Counted from the first letter of the stretch, positions 1 to 8,361 are shown. The stretch is DNA of 64,000 nucleotides from Flexilinea flocculi (GCF_001192795.1 NZ_DF968181.1:89603-153602), one strand, 5' to 3'. Notes: generated by a model not told the origin, from the sequence alone. Translations and numbers: made by a program.

Positions 1-1624
1 GGGGTTGTTCCTAAAGGAAATATTTGTTAAGGATGGCATAAAACTACGAGTAAAATTGGATAAAAAAGGATCTTTCTGATACAATTAGTGCACGGAAAAA
101 AGCAAAAAGAACCAAAAAACCTTGCATCAATCAGAAAGAAAAGCCGATGTATCTGCGAAAGAATCAACAGCAAGATTTGTGTAAAACCGCTCAGTGGTAT
201 CAATTCGATCGGAATTTAAATCCGGAAAACCGATGGGTAAGATTAGCAGAAATCATCCCATGGGATAGTTTTGAAAAAGAATATGCCAAACAATTTTCTG
301 AGAAATCCCGGCACACAGCGCATCCGGTAAGAATGGGATTGGGGACGTTGATAATCCAGCGAATGATGGATTTGTCAGATCGGAAAACGATAGAAGCAAT
401 TGTGGAAAGTCCGTACTTACAATACTTTATCGGGTTGGAAAGGTTTGAATTTGAGCTGCCATTCAGTTACAGTATGTTGAGCAAATGGCGAGACAGGATC
501 GATCTGGGGATGATTATGGGACTGATTGAGGAAATCGGACGTCCCGGAGAAAATTCAAATACGGCTGGAAAAAAGAGCGATGATGAGAGAAAAGGTGACA
601 ACAAGGGCGAACTGATAATTGATGCAACTTGCGTACCCTCCGATATACGATATCCGAAAGATACCGATCTATTGAATGAAGGAAGGGAAAAGCAGGAAAA
701 AATCATCGACATCATGTATGCTGGAAGCAGCGAACGGAAAAAGAAACCAAGGACTTATCGAAAAACTGCCCGAAAAAAGTATTTGATGTTTGCAAAGAAC
801 CGGAATCCAAGTCAAAGAGCGATCCGAAATGCAATAAAAGCACAAATCGGCTATGTCAGGAGGAATTTCAAAACTATCGATCAGATGCTGGAAAAAGAGC
901 CGGGTTTAATTGAATTATTGAGTGAGAAACAAAAAAGGGAATTGGAGACAACTCGTCTGGTATATCAACAACAGGAGGAAATGTATCGCGCAAAAAAGCA
1001 TAATGTCGAAAACCGGATTGTCAGCATTTCACAGCCATACATTCGTCCGATTGTCCGGGGAAAAGCAAAAAATAAAACAGAATTCGGAGCAAAGATATCG
1101 ATCAGCGTAATTGATGGGTATTCATATTTGGATCGCGTCCAATTCGATTCCTACAATGAAAGTGAAGACCTTTGGTCACAGATAGAAGCGTATAAACTTC
1201 GCACGGGGCATTATCCGGAAGCTGTTCTGGCAGATCAAATCTATCGAACAAAAGAAAACCGGCGAAAATGTGCTGAATTAGGAATACGACTGAGTGGGCC
1301 AAAACTTGGCAGAAAACAGGTCAATCAGGAGAAAGCGGAAAGAAAAATTGCCCAAATGGATTCCAGAAAACGGAATGCTGTTGAAGGCAAATTTGGTGAA
1401 GGGAAACGGTTCTATGGAATGGATTGTATCAAAGGAAAGACTGAACATACATGCAAGGTCATGATTGCTCTGTATTTTGTAGTTCTGAACTTAGCTAAAA
1501 GGCTAAGAGATTTTTTGTCGCAATTTTTAGATTGGATTTTAATCCTGTGCAAGTTCAATATTTTCATTAATTTTGGAAGAAAAAATGGGGCTATTCCACA
1601 ACTTGCATAATATGGAACAACCCC
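1..1624 (+). mobile_element. Insertion sequence, IS5/IS1182 type, apparently complete
   Basis: The element is bounded by an 11-bp perfect inverted repeat, GGGGTTGTTCC at 1-11 and its reverse complement at 1614-1624. It carries one transposase gene reading left to right. The window begins exactly at the left tip, so the left flank and any target-site duplication cannot be seen. Near the right end a second imperfect copy of the terminal repeat (1587-1597) can pair with the right terminus to form a hairpin just upstream of and over the transposase stop codon. It may limit transcription across the end. The element is probably intact, since the reading frame and both termini are present. Confidence 0.85.
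147..1610 (+). CDS. IS5/IS1182-family DDE transposase
   Basis: This 487-residue protein catalyses cut-and-paste movement of the surrounding element. The N-terminal third (about 20-120) resembles the DUF772 transposase N-domain, with the segment FSYSMLSKWRDRI. The catalytic RNase H-like domain follows. The likely DDE residues are D159 in IIDATCVPSD, D363 in VLADQIY and E413 in VEGKFGEGKR; the last is the typical motif of this group. A basic, helical insertion (about 195-290) lies between the first and second acidic residues. The start ATG follows a purine-rich GAAAGAAAAG. No frameshift or internal stop is seen, so the enzyme may be active. Family assignment comes from motif recognition and subgroup placement is uncertain. 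Confidence 0.9.
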   Translation: MYLRKNQQQDLCKTAQWYQFDRNLNPENRWVRLAEIIPWDSFEKEYAKQFSEKSRHTAHPVRMGLGTLIIQRMMDLSDRKTIEAIVESPYLQYFIGLERFEFELPFSYSMLSKWRDRIDLGMIMGLIEEIGRPGENSNTAGKKSDDERKGDNKGELIIDATCVPSDIRYPKDTDLLNEGREKQEKIIDIMYAGSSERKKKPRTYRKTARKKYLMFAKNRNPSQRAIRNAIKAQIGYVRRNFKTIDQMLEKEPGLIELLSEKQKRELETTRLVYQQQEEMYRAKKHNVENRIVSISQPYIRPIVRGKAKNKTEFGAKISISVIDGYSYLDRVQFDSYNESEDLWSQIEAYKLRTGHYPEAVLADQIYRTKENRRKCAELGIRLSGPKLGRKQVNQEKAERKIAQMDSRKRNAVEGKFGEGKRFYGMDCIKGKTEHTCKVMIALYFVVLNLAKRLRDFLSQFLDWILILCKFNIFINFGRKNGAIPQLA

Positions 1625-1648
1625 TAATTAGTCCAGCCTTCTTGGATA

Positions 1649-1679
1649 AGGGGATGTCATTAGACGTCCTCTTTTTTTT
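1649..1679 (+). terminator. Rho-independent terminator just right of the IS
   Basis: A 10-bp stem with two G-U pairs (1649-1658 with 1663-1672) and a 4-nt ATTA loop is followed by eight T residues. It lies outside the IS terminal repeat. It may be the original terminator of a gene now separated from it by the IS, or it may stop transcripts leaving the IS. Confidence 0.75.
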
Positions 1680-1709
1680 ATATTAGTATTTTTATTTTGG
1701 AGGAAAATT

Positions 1710-2027
1710 ATGAACAACGATATCGAAATAAAGAAAGCCAAGATCAAAATAATGAAGAAACAACTTGAATCAGCTTTCAATATCGCAACGCCTGATGAAA
1801 AAGGTGAAAAAACTGTTCATACAAACAGATGTGTTTATTCTATGATTGGTGGGAAAAATGATCCTTATAAGTTGATATTTGAAACGAATCCTGGCGATGA
1901 CTGGTTTTCACTACCTATGGGCGCTTTCCAATTTGAAAGATATAAATGGCGAAATGAAGCTGAGTGGTACGAAGTAAATCACGGATTACATAAGGAAGAG
2001 TTTAGAATTGTTTATTTTGAAATTTAA
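1710..2027 (+). CDS. Small hypothetical protein
   Basis: A 105-residue protein preceded by a strong ribosome-binding site (TTTGGAGGAAAATT before ATG). It has a lysine-rich N-terminus (about 7-20, IKKAKIKIMKKQ) and a C-terminal half rich in aromatic residues (WFSLPMGAFQFERYKW, EWYEVNHGLHKEEF). There is no signal peptide, membrane segment or cysteine pair. I do not recognise the family. It lies between the IS and a frameshifted small DNA-binding-type gene in AT-rich DNA, so this 1.3-kb stretch looks like accessory DNA. The clear ribosome-binding site and full-length frame support a real gene; its function is unknown. Confidence 0.65.
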   Translation: MNNDIEIKKAKIKIMKKQLESAFNIATPDEKGEKTVHTNRCVYSMIGGKNDPYKLIFETNPGDDWFSLPMGAFQFERYKWRNEAEWYEVNHGLHKEEFRIVYFEI

Positions 2028-2165
2028 ATGAAAGAAATAATATCAAACAAAAGAGTACATTTGCTTTACTGAGAATCCGATCGTAGCCAAATATTTAGAT
2101 TTTTTCTTGAATTGGTCTGATTATGAAAATTGGTATTATTTCAGAATAAATCAAAAATAATAGGA

Positions 2166-2225
2166 TTGACCTGAACATTTATCCAAATAATTTTTCGATG
2201 GATAATAATTATTCGTTTAACGAAT
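2166..2225 (+). promoter_or_regulatory. AT-rich region with possible promoter and palindromic operator
   Basis: A TTGACC hexamer (2166-2171) is followed 16 bases later by TAATTT (2188-2193). Downstream lies the perfect odd palindrome ATTCGTTTAACGAAT (2211-2225). The palindrome is about 120 bases before the small CopG-like frame, and such proteins often autoregulate. This is a weak promoter call. I see no gene in 2028-2344. Confidence 0.3.
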
Positions 2226-2344
2226 CTATTTAAAATTACAAATAATTATTACAATTGAAAAATATTATTTGCAAAATGATTATAAAATGAACTAAAATAA
2301 TATATAAAAATTCGCAAATCGTTTTTAGAAAAAGGAAAAAGGAA

Positions 2345-2532
2345 ATGAATAAGTTTGTCGTAAAACAGGATACCAATCTATTACTAAAACGTTTCGTATT
2401 CCTGAAAATTTGGTAGATAAGATGGAGCAGCTTGCTATAGAGAATAACATTTCATTGAACTATTTGGTAGTTCAAAGTATCGAATATGCCCTTGAGAAAA
2501 TGGATGATGGAAATATCGTAGTGGATGAATAA
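2345..2532 (+). pseudogene. Small CopG/Arc-like protein with a one-base frameshift
   Basis: A start ATG at 2345 follows a good ribosome-binding site (AAAGGAAATG) and reads MNKFVVK. The rest of the protein continues in the -1 frame from 2365 to the TAA at 2530-2532. It includes SITKTFRIPENLVDKMEQLA and ISLNYLVVQSIEYALEKMDD, which look like the ribbon-helix-helix fold of small DNA-binding or antitoxin-like proteins. The downstream frame has no start codon of its own because it is closed by a TAA at 2350. The switch lies in a run of four A residues. Loss of one A, or a sequencing error, would explain it. No canonical X-XXY-YYZ slippery heptamer is present, so programmed frameshifting is unlikely. 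Confidence 0.6.
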
Positions 2533-2817
2533 AATTGGAAAAAATGAAAAATTACCGTTCCTATATTGGAGAATTTCTGAATTTATTTCGAATTAAGCGT
2601 GGCTAAATTTTTGAAGTATTTGTTAATTTGTTCTAATTTGTAATTATTGTTAAAAATAACACTTAAAAATCAAACTACTATGCAATTTTGAAAAATAAGT
2701 GTAATTTGGGGACGCTGTTTGAGGCTAGAAATGAATGAATCTTTTGTTTTATAAAGCAAATGAAAATCAGATTCAATTCACGCCCATTTTCGAATTCCTG
2801 GCGTCCAGGCATTTTCC

Positions 2818-2845
2818 TTGTCGAAACAGAAAAAGCGAGTATAAT
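2818..2845 (+). promoter_or_regulatory. Promoter for tRNA-Pro
   Basis: A TTGTCG hexamer (2818-2823) and a consensus TATAAT (2840-2845) are separated by 16 bases. The TATAAT ends 13 bases before the mature tRNA 5' end, so transcription would begin a few bases upstream of the tRNA. Confidence 0.65.
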
Positions 2846-2858
2846 AGGTAACGTTGTA

Positions 2859-2933
2859 CGGGGCATAGCGCAGCCCGGCTAGCGCGCTTGCATGGGGTGC
2901 AAGAGGTCCTGAGTTCAAATCTCAGTGCCCCGA
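2859..2933 (+). tRNA. tRNA-Pro(GGG)
   Basis: A full cloverleaf can be folded. The acceptor stem is CGGGGCA paired with TGCCCCG. The anticodon stem is CTTGC/GCAAG around the loop ATGGGGT, giving anticodon GGG for codon CCC. The T arm is CTGAG/CTCAG around the TTCAAAT loop. The first base pair C-G and discriminator A are typical of bacterial tRNA-Pro. The 3' CCA is not encoded: the bases after the discriminator are CAA. Confidence 0.95.
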
Positions 2934-2960
2934 CAAAAAACCTTTAGCCGGGGAAAAGAA

Positions 2961-2986
2961 AACAGACTCTTTGCAGTCTGTTTTTT
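2961..2986 (+). terminator. Rho-independent terminator after tRNA-Pro
   Basis: An 8-bp stem AACAGACT/AGTCTGTT with a 6-nt loop leads directly into a T-rich tail, 27 bases after the tRNA 3' end. It ends a monocistronic tRNA transcript. Confidence 0.85.
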
Positions 2987-3094
2987 GTTTAAATCCATAT
3001 TATTAGACAAAAAGATTCATAACACGGCAGATAGATAAGCACTGTATTGATTATTATTTCGAATTATTGTTTCTGAAAAATGCCAAAAAGCACA

Positions 3095-3123
3095 TTGACA
3101 GGCAAGTAAAAGTGTTCTATATT
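3095..3123 (+). promoter_or_regulatory. Strong sigma-A-type promoter for the LuxR-type gene
   Basis: A perfect TTGACA (3095-3100) and TATATT (3118-3123) are spaced by exactly 17 bases, about 48 bases before the ATG of the next gene. No other gene intervenes. Confidence 0.75.
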
Positions 3124-3171
3124 TTAATAAAAAAATAATAGAACAATAATTCTAAATAATTCAGGATAAAA

Positions 3172-3555
3172 ATGACACAATTGATTTACATATGCGACGA
3201 AACGAATGTGCTTTTCAGCAAAACCGATGCCTCAAAGGACGAAATCTTAAAAAAAATGGAGGATCATCAATGGAAATTTCCATTCCGCTACGAAACGCCA
3301 AAGGTGCTGCAGATCGACGGCTTGTTTGTCATCTATGGTCAGAGCCAGGAGACCTTGTTCCATCTGTTGACTCCTCAGCAAATAAAGATCGTGCGGCGCC
3401 TGGCATGTGGTGAATCTGCCAGTCAGATTGCGGTCGCCATGCGAATCAGTACGGATACCGTCAATTATCACATCAAGGAAGCCAAGAAAAAACTGCATGT
3501 TGATACCCGCAATGAGCTGATCGCACTGTATTGCCGGGAAACGCCCTTTGAATGA
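3172..3555 (+). CDS. Orphan LuxR/GerE-type HTH transcription regulator
   Basis: This 127-residue protein has a C-terminal GerE/LuxR helix-turn-helix domain (about 64-122). It shows the usual LTPQQIKIVRRLACGESASQ opening and a TVNYHIKEAKKKLHV recognition helix. The N-terminal 60 residues are not a receiver domain, because no phospho-acceptor Asp/Lys pattern is seen, and I cannot assign them. A near-consensus promoter at 3095-3123 and a CAGGA ribosome-binding site precede the ATG, so it is probably transcribed alone. Two large hairpin repeats begin right after the stop codon. It probably binds DNA as a dimer; its target could be the secreted-protein genes downstream, but nothing in the sequence proves that. 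Confidence 0.8.
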   Translation: MTQLIYICDETNVLFSKTDASKDEILKKMEDHQWKFPFRYETPKVLQIDGLFVIYGQSQETLFHLLTPQQIKIVRRLACGESASQIAVAMRISTDTVNYHIKEAKKKLHVDTRNELIALYCRETPFE

Positions 3556-3567
3556 ATAGAGAAAATT

Positions 3568-3614
3568 GGTTGTTATCGTATGCTTGCGCAAAGCGCAAGC
3601 ATACGATAACAACC
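3568..3614. repeat. Hairpin repeat copy 1 (perfect 22-bp stem)
   Basis: The left arm 3568-3589 and right arm 3593-3614 are perfectly complementary around an AAA loop. The apex is TTGCGC-AAA-GCGCAA. The stem lower down (GGTTGTTATCGTATGC) is unlike other copies, yet both arms match. It begins 12 bases after the stop of the LuxR-type gene. Confidence 0.9.
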
Positions 3615-3653
3615 AGGAAGCCACTCCATATTTTGCAATTAGAAATATGAGAA

Positions 3654-3714
3654 GAATTTTTTTTGTTCTAATGGTTTTGCGCGAAGCGCAAAACCATTAG
3701 AACAAAAAAAATTC
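3654..3714. repeat. Hairpin repeat copy 2 (perfect 29-bp stem)
   Basis: Arms 3654-3682 and 3686-3714 are perfectly complementary around a GAA loop. The apex is TTTTGCGC-GAA-GCGCAAAA. The flanks carry the outer motif of the family: AGAAATATGAGAAG on the left and CTATTCGAAAAG, CCATATTACGAATTGCTG and CCATATTTCGATTC on the right. Copies 1 and 2 fill most of the 325-base gap 3556-3880. Confidence 0.9.
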
Positions 3715-3880
3715 TCTTTCTCTATTCGAAAAGTCATTCCATATTACGAATTGCTGGCTCCATATTTCGATTCATCGGCAGAGGATATAATGGAAAGATG
3801 AGTCAATCATCAACGAAAATTTTTAGGGAGGAGTGAAACAAAAATCTCCTGAATCTCGTTTTACCAACAGGAAGGTGCAT

Positions 3881-5560
3881 ATGAAAAATCAACTTAAAAT
3901 CGCGATCGTTGTATGGATCATTGTTATCAGTGTGACAGGAAATTTTTTTGCAGCCGCTGCCGAACCGGCATTCATGGCGGTGCCGGACAAACCCAATCCG
4001 GTCAGCCCGAGAGGATATGATAATTTTTCAAGGACTTTAACTTTCTATTGGAATCCAGCCGCCAATGCGGAAAATTATACGGTTTATTGGAATTCGGACA
4101 ACGGCGATTCCGGAAATCTGACGCTTGCCGCTTCGGATGCAAGCTGCGGCGGGGGACGCTGTGCAGTTTCAACCACACTGCCATTTGAAGGGGAATACCA
4201 TTGGTATGTCGCCGCAATCAATACGGAAGGTACGGTCAATTCGGACACGATCGATTTCACGTTAAATTCCAACATTTCAACGCCGGACGCCTATTCTCCA
4301 TCCGGTACCGTATACGACAATCGGTTTACAACGTTTACTTTTACTGACGTTCAGGATAACGTCAAAGAATATCGGATCCGGGTGCTGGATGTCTATTCTT
4401 CACGCGTTGTGATGGATCGCTATTGGAGCGTCGATGAGATTTCCTGCGAAGCGAACCAATGTTCGATCACCACCGATACATTCCTGCCCGGCGGAAATTA
4501 TGTTTGGCGTGTTCGCGGATATAGCGATAACTCCGCCAGCAACTGGTCAAATGAGCTTGGATTTTATGTTTATTGCACAACTTGCGGTTACAGTACCGGT
4601 TCCACAGGAACCTCCGCTTACACCAATCCGGTATCTCCAACAGTATCTGCTTTTCAGACCAATACAGTACCGACTCCGGTCAGCCCTACTGGTACGATAT
4701 CAGACCTGATTCCTGTTTTCCAATGGCGGACGCTGACCGGCGCGAATTTCTATTGGATCACGCTGTATGATGCCAGTGGAAAAGTGCTCTACAACAATAC
4801 GAGCGACAGCTCGATCTGCAATTATGAAACCTGCACGTTTTCTCCCGGATTTTCGCTGCCGGCAGCCGGGAATTATTCCTGGCTGGTAGCCGGTGGAACA
4901 AACACAGGTGTAACCTGGGGATCTGCCAGTACGACGTTTACGCTGGTAGATGCTCCTAAGGCGATTTCCTTTATCCGTCCTGTCGATGGCGGTGTGATCG
5001 GGACAAGTGGTTCTTCCATTCTATGGACCGATGCCGGATCGTTGGTTGAAAATTTTACAGTTGTCATCTATGACAGCAGCAACCAGGTTTTGCTGAATAC
5101 AACGATGGATCGGGGAACGTTGTGGTGTGACGGCACACAATGTACGCTGGAATTTACTTCCATCCCCGCCGGACAGTATCGAATTGAGGTGACTCCGAAT
5201 TCCACCTATGGAGCACAGGCTGCATCGGCTTCTTTAAACTTCACAGTGTCCGATGTTTCACAGACGATTGAAATCATCTATCCGAAGGACAATTCGGTAG
5301 TTCAGCCAAGACCGCTTTTCCGATGGAAAATCCCGCAGTCCCCTGAGGAGACTATAACGTTTGTTATCCAGGTGACCGGTTCAGATGGCAATACAGCGCA
5401 GATTGGTCCGATCTCTTGCGGCAAATCCGGGCTGACTTGCACCGAGAATGAAGCCTTTTTCATTCCTTCTGATTCTTTGCCCTCCGGATCTTATTCCTGG
5501 ACTGTGCATAGTCCTGAGCTCAATGCTTCCAGCGAACCGGCTTTGATCACGGTCGAGTAG
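3881..5560 (+). CDS. Secreted protein of Cys-paired fibronectin-like repeats
   Basis: The protein is 559 residues from the ATG at 3881, which has a well-spaced AGGAAGG. An upstream in-frame GTG at 3833 lies too close to its GGGAGG. It has a Sec signal peptide (MKNQLKIAIVVWIIVISV, cleavage near AAAA-EP). The mature part has about five beta-sandwich-like repeats of 90-105 residues. Each opens with a P-V-S-P-x-G type strand and contains a close Cys pair (SCGGGRC, SCEANQC, ICNYETC, WCDGTQC, SCGKSGLTC). Each ends in a GxYxWxV strand. The pairs probably form one disulfide per repeat. There is no anchor, sortase motif or catalytic signature. It is probably a structural or adhesive surface or exported protein. 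It is paralogous to the protein encoded at 6039-8330. Confidence 0.8.
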   Translation: MKNQLKIAIVVWIIVISVTGNFFAAAAEPAFMAVPDKPNPVSPRGYDNFSRTLTFYWNPAANAENYTVYWNSDNGDSGNLTLAASDASCGGGRCAVSTTLPFEGEYHWYVAAINTEGTVNSDTIDFTLNSNISTPDAYSPSGTVYDNRFTTFTFTDVQDNVKEYRIRVLDVYSSRVVMDRYWSVDEISCEANQCSITTDTFLPGGNYVWRVRGYSDNSASNWSNELGFYVYCTTCGYSTGSTGTSAYTNPVSPTVSAFQTNTVPTPVSPTGTISDLIPVFQWRTLTGANFYWITLYDASGKVLYNNTSDSSICNYETCTFSPGFSLPAAGNYSWLVAGGTNTGVTWGSASTTFTLVDAPKAISFIRPVDGGVIGTSGSSILWTDAGSLVENFTVVIYDSSNQVLLNTTMDRGTLWCDGTQCTLEFTSIPAGQYRIEVTPNSTYGAQAASASLNFTVSDVSQTIEIIYPKDNSVVQPRPLFRWKIPQSPEETITFVIQVTGSDGNTAQIGPISCGKSGLTCTENEAFFIPSDSLPSGSYSWTVHSPELNASSEPALITVE

Positions 5561-5612
5561 GATATTTTATTCGCAGAACATAGACCAAAATTAGACGCAG
5601 CTGATATAAAAG

Positions 5613-5672
5613 AAAGACTCATTCATTCCGGATCTCCCGTGAAAGGGACAGCGGAAGATGAGTCTTTTTTAT
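5613..5672 (+). terminator. Rho-independent terminator after the first repeat protein
   Basis: AAAGACTCAT (from 5613) pairs with ATGAGTCTTT (5658-5667), with a further CCG/CGG-type internal helix, followed by a T run. It ends the transcript 50 bases after the stop. The gap 5561-6038 also holds one hairpin repeat and no gene that I can support. Confidence 0.75.
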
Positions 5673-5880
5673 TTCTGATGCAATGGAATTTTATACATCA
5701 GTTATCCATTCTTGTCCTGTTTGAGGAATTATTTTCTATTGTATAAACAACTGGAAAATCGGATAATGAAGTTAACATGAACTGTCTAAACCGGATGATA
5801 AACCATTTATAAGGAGGAACAAAACCTTTTCCCTGCCAACCCGGAATGGAATATTAATCCGAAATACGGAGAGGATTATG

Positions 5881-5927
5881 TGTAGATGTGATGTTTTTGC
5901 CCTTCGCGCAAAAACATCGCATCTACA
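5881..5927. repeat. Hairpin repeat copy 3
   Basis: Arms 5881-5900 and 5908-5927 pair with one mismatch around a CCTTCGC loop. The left outer arm CCGAAATACGGAGAGGATT precedes it and a TATTCGAAAAG-type right arm follows. The apex matches the family (TTTTTGC/GCAAAAA), while the basal stem TGTAGATG/CATCTACA is specific to this copy. Confidence 0.85.
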
Positions 5928-6038
5928 AGATTTCTTTCTTTATTCGAAAAGTAAGTTCAAATTTTAAGTTGCTTGGTATGGAAAAAGACAGTCAGAAAGA
6001 AATGTAACAGCAAATTGGATTTCAAGATTGGAGGGTCT

Positions 6039-8330
6039 ATGAAAAATAAATTTCGATCAGGTCTGTTTTTACTGATCATTCTCATGTTTCTTTTTGCTGA
6101 TAGTGGAATTATCAGTCAAGCACGCGACAACTTGACGATCAAGATTCCCAATCAGCTTTTTTTAGCAAAGACTGCCACCCCGACGCCGACGCCAAAATTC
6201 AATATAGTGGAAAGGATACCGATCCAACCGATAGTGCCGATCGCAACGGCTCCACCTCCTCCACCGCCTCCGCCTCCTCCACCGCCTCCGCCGGAACCGG
6301 AGCCAGTCTGGCAAGTGATGCCATTTGAACCGGTATTTCCGATTGCAACAGCGGTTCCAACCTGGAATATCGGATTAATTGAGGATTTGCCGTTTTACGA
6401 GATCCCTACGCCGATCCCGGAATGGGAAATCGGTGTTCTGGAAGATTTACCGTTTTACGAGATCCCTACGCTGCCCCTAGGTGGAGAGGATGCTGTTCTG
6501 GAGTCTATCACTCCGATATCACCGAACACAGGCTTTTCCAGTTCTCCCGGCGTGATCAACTTTGTGTGGGGATATGAGGTCAGCGAAAGTACTGATGAGG
6601 AACCCAATTTTTCATTCAAGGAGAATGGCTATTGGTTAATGCAAATGTATTCTTGTTCCGAAGGACTATGTCAATATCAAAGGACGTTATCTCCTGGAAA
6701 TTACACCTGGCAGATTTTCGGAAGTTTAGGAGGAGTAGATCTTAATACCGATCCGATCTCATTTACAATTCTGTCAGCAGATACAGCTCCATCGATACCG
6801 GTACTGGAAAGTCCGAGTGGAGAGCATCCGACAAGATCCTTAAGTTTTACCTGGCAGCCATCATCCGCCGCTGAGTCTTATAAGGTGGTGTGGACGTTGG
6901 AAGCGGGCGGAAGCGGTGAGCTGAACCTGTCGGCTTCCGATGCCAGTTGTTTGGGCGGTCATTGCACGATTGCGACAACGCTGCCTTCCGAAGGGAAATA
7001 TTCCTGGTATGTGATCGCAACCAATGCGATTGGTTCAACAAACTCGTCTCCGATGGAATTCCAGGTGAATCCGAACATCAACACACCGGAAGGATATCTT
7101 CCGAATGGACAATTGGATGATCCGGCACAGATCCGCTTTGAGTTTTCCAACGTCGAAGATGAGGTGTATGAATATCGGATCCGTGTCAATGATTCTTCAT
7201 CGGGTGAAGTGATGATGGATCGCTCCTGGAATGTGGAAGGTTTCACCTGTGATGCAGAACGTTGTGCCATCTCGGTGGATTTGAAACTGCCGACCGGCAA
7301 TTACTACTGGTCAGTTCGCGGCTACAGCGAGACGTCCGTCAGCCATTGGTCGAATCCGCTGCAATTCTCAATAATCTGTTCGACATGTGCGAGCGGATGG
7401 CAGCCGCCAACCTATGCCAATACCTATCCGACACCGACATACCCTGTCGGAGCGATTCAGACTGATATTCCGACATTTATCTGGCGCGCAATAACGGGTG
7501 CCGGAGCCTATTGGCTGACTGCCTACGATGCAAACGGAATCGTACTGCTGGATGTTCCGGTAGACAAAGCAAACTGCAACTATGATTATTGCTACTTTGC
7601 GCCGGGATTCAAGTTCCCTGGAAACGGGTTGTATTCGTGGAAGATATCCGGCGGAACAACAGCCGGAGTTCTGTGGGGATCTGCCAGCGCCAACTTCTCG
7701 ATCGTCTTGCCGGCTGAAGCGATCCGATTTATTAAGCCCGAAAACGGTGGATCGATTCCGAAGACAGCACCAGAAATCCAATGGACAGATCCGGGATCAG
7801 CAGTTCTGTCTTTTAAGATCAAGTTATGGGGATCACAGCAGGAAGTTCTGCTGGACACGAGCAAACCGCGGGATGCGTCCTGGTGCGATGGCGCTACCTG
7901 TACACTTCGATTCACGGTGATTCCGGAAGCATTGAATTACCAGATTGAAGTAACGCCATTATCCGGGCAGGGTGTACCTGGGCAAGCTGCGCGTCTGGTA
8001 TTCAGTGTCGGTGAAAGCTCTCAGATACTGACCCTCAGTCCGATGGAAGGTGAGACGGTACCCACCCGGCCGCTTTTCCGCTGGAAAGTACCGGATGGAG
8101 GAGGCACGCCCTCGGTGAATCTGATTTATTACAAGATTCGATTGACTCGATCCGATGGGCAGGAAGTGGTTTTTGGTCCGTTGATCTGTGGTGAAAGCGG
8201 AGTGAATTGTACAGGCGGTGAGGCGTATTATATTCCGACCGAAACGATCAATCCGGGAGTCTATAGCTGGAAACTTGAAATACCGCAGCAGAATCTCGTG
8301 TCCGCACCGGTCTCCATCGTCGTTCAATAA
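6039..8330 (+). CDS. Secreted Cys-paired repeat protein with polyproline and Thr-Pro linker
   Basis: The protein is 763 residues from the ATG at 6039, which follows GGAGGGTCT. A Sec signal peptide (KNKFRSGLFLLIILMFLFA) leads to a TPTPTPK linker, then 14 consecutive prolines. Those prolines are encoded by an 18-base unit repeated twice, with flanking prolines. Next come two copies of a DLPFYEIPT-containing segment. The C-terminal 570 residues contain about six beta-sandwich-like repeats with close Cys pairs (SCSEGLC, SCLGGHC, TCDAERC, NCNYDYC, WCDGATC, ICGESGVNC). Repeats 2-6 align with repeats 1-5 of the upstream paralogue, so the pair arose by gene duplication. It is probably a surface-exposed or cell-wall-spanning protein. 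The proline run predicts dependence on elongation factor P. Confidence 0.8.
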   Translation: MKNKFRSGLFLLIILMFLFADSGIISQARDNLTIKIPNQLFLAKTATPTPTPKFNIVERIPIQPIVPIATAPPPPPPPPPPPPPPEPEPVWQVMPFEPVFPIATAVPTWNIGLIEDLPFYEIPTPIPEWEIGVLEDLPFYEIPTLPLGGEDAVLESITPISPNTGFSSSPGVINFVWGYEVSESTDEEPNFSFKENGYWLMQMYSCSEGLCQYQRTLSPGNYTWQIFGSLGGVDLNTDPISFTILSADTAPSIPVLESPSGEHPTRSLSFTWQPSSAAESYKVVWTLEAGGSGELNLSASDASCLGGHCTIATTLPSEGKYSWYVIATNAIGSTNSSPMEFQVNPNINTPEGYLPNGQLDDPAQIRFEFSNVEDEVYEYRIRVNDSSSGEVMMDRSWNVEGFTCDAERCAISVDLKLPTGNYYWSVRGYSETSVSHWSNPLQFSIICSTCASGWQPPTYANTYPTPTYPVGAIQTDIPTFIWRAITGAGAYWLTAYDANGIVLLDVPVDKANCNYDYCYFAPGFKFPGNGLYSWKISGGTTAGVLWGSASANFSIVLPAEAIRFIKPENGGSIPKTAPEIQWTDPGSAVLSFKIKLWGSQQEVLLDTSKPRDASWCDGATCTLRFTVIPEALNYQIEVTPLSGQGVPGQAARLVFSVGESSQILTLSPMEGETVPTRPLFRWKVPDGGGTPSVNLIYYKIRLTRSDGQEVVFGPLICGESGVNCTGGEAYYIPTETINPGVYSWKLEIPQQNLVSAPVSIVVQ

Positions 8331-8342
8331 GTATCTGATTTG

Positions 8343-8361
8343 AACCGGAATTAATCCGGTT
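8343..8361 (+). terminator. Weak hairpin after the second repeat protein
   Basis: A 7-bp GC-rich stem AACCGGA/TCCGGTT with a 5-nt loop lies 13 bases after the stop. The T tail is poor (ATCGTTCTT), so termination would be partial at best. Confidence 0.4.

Noticed and set aside
2345-2532. Programmed -1 frameshift in the CopG-like gene
   Set aside because: The site GTAAAACA is not an X-XXY-YYZ heptamer, and no downstream stimulatory hairpin is evident.
6248-6297. Short tandem repeat encoding the proline run, considered as a phase-variation tract
   Set aside because: The unit is 18 bases, present only about twice, and length changes would stay in frame, so on-off switching is not expected.
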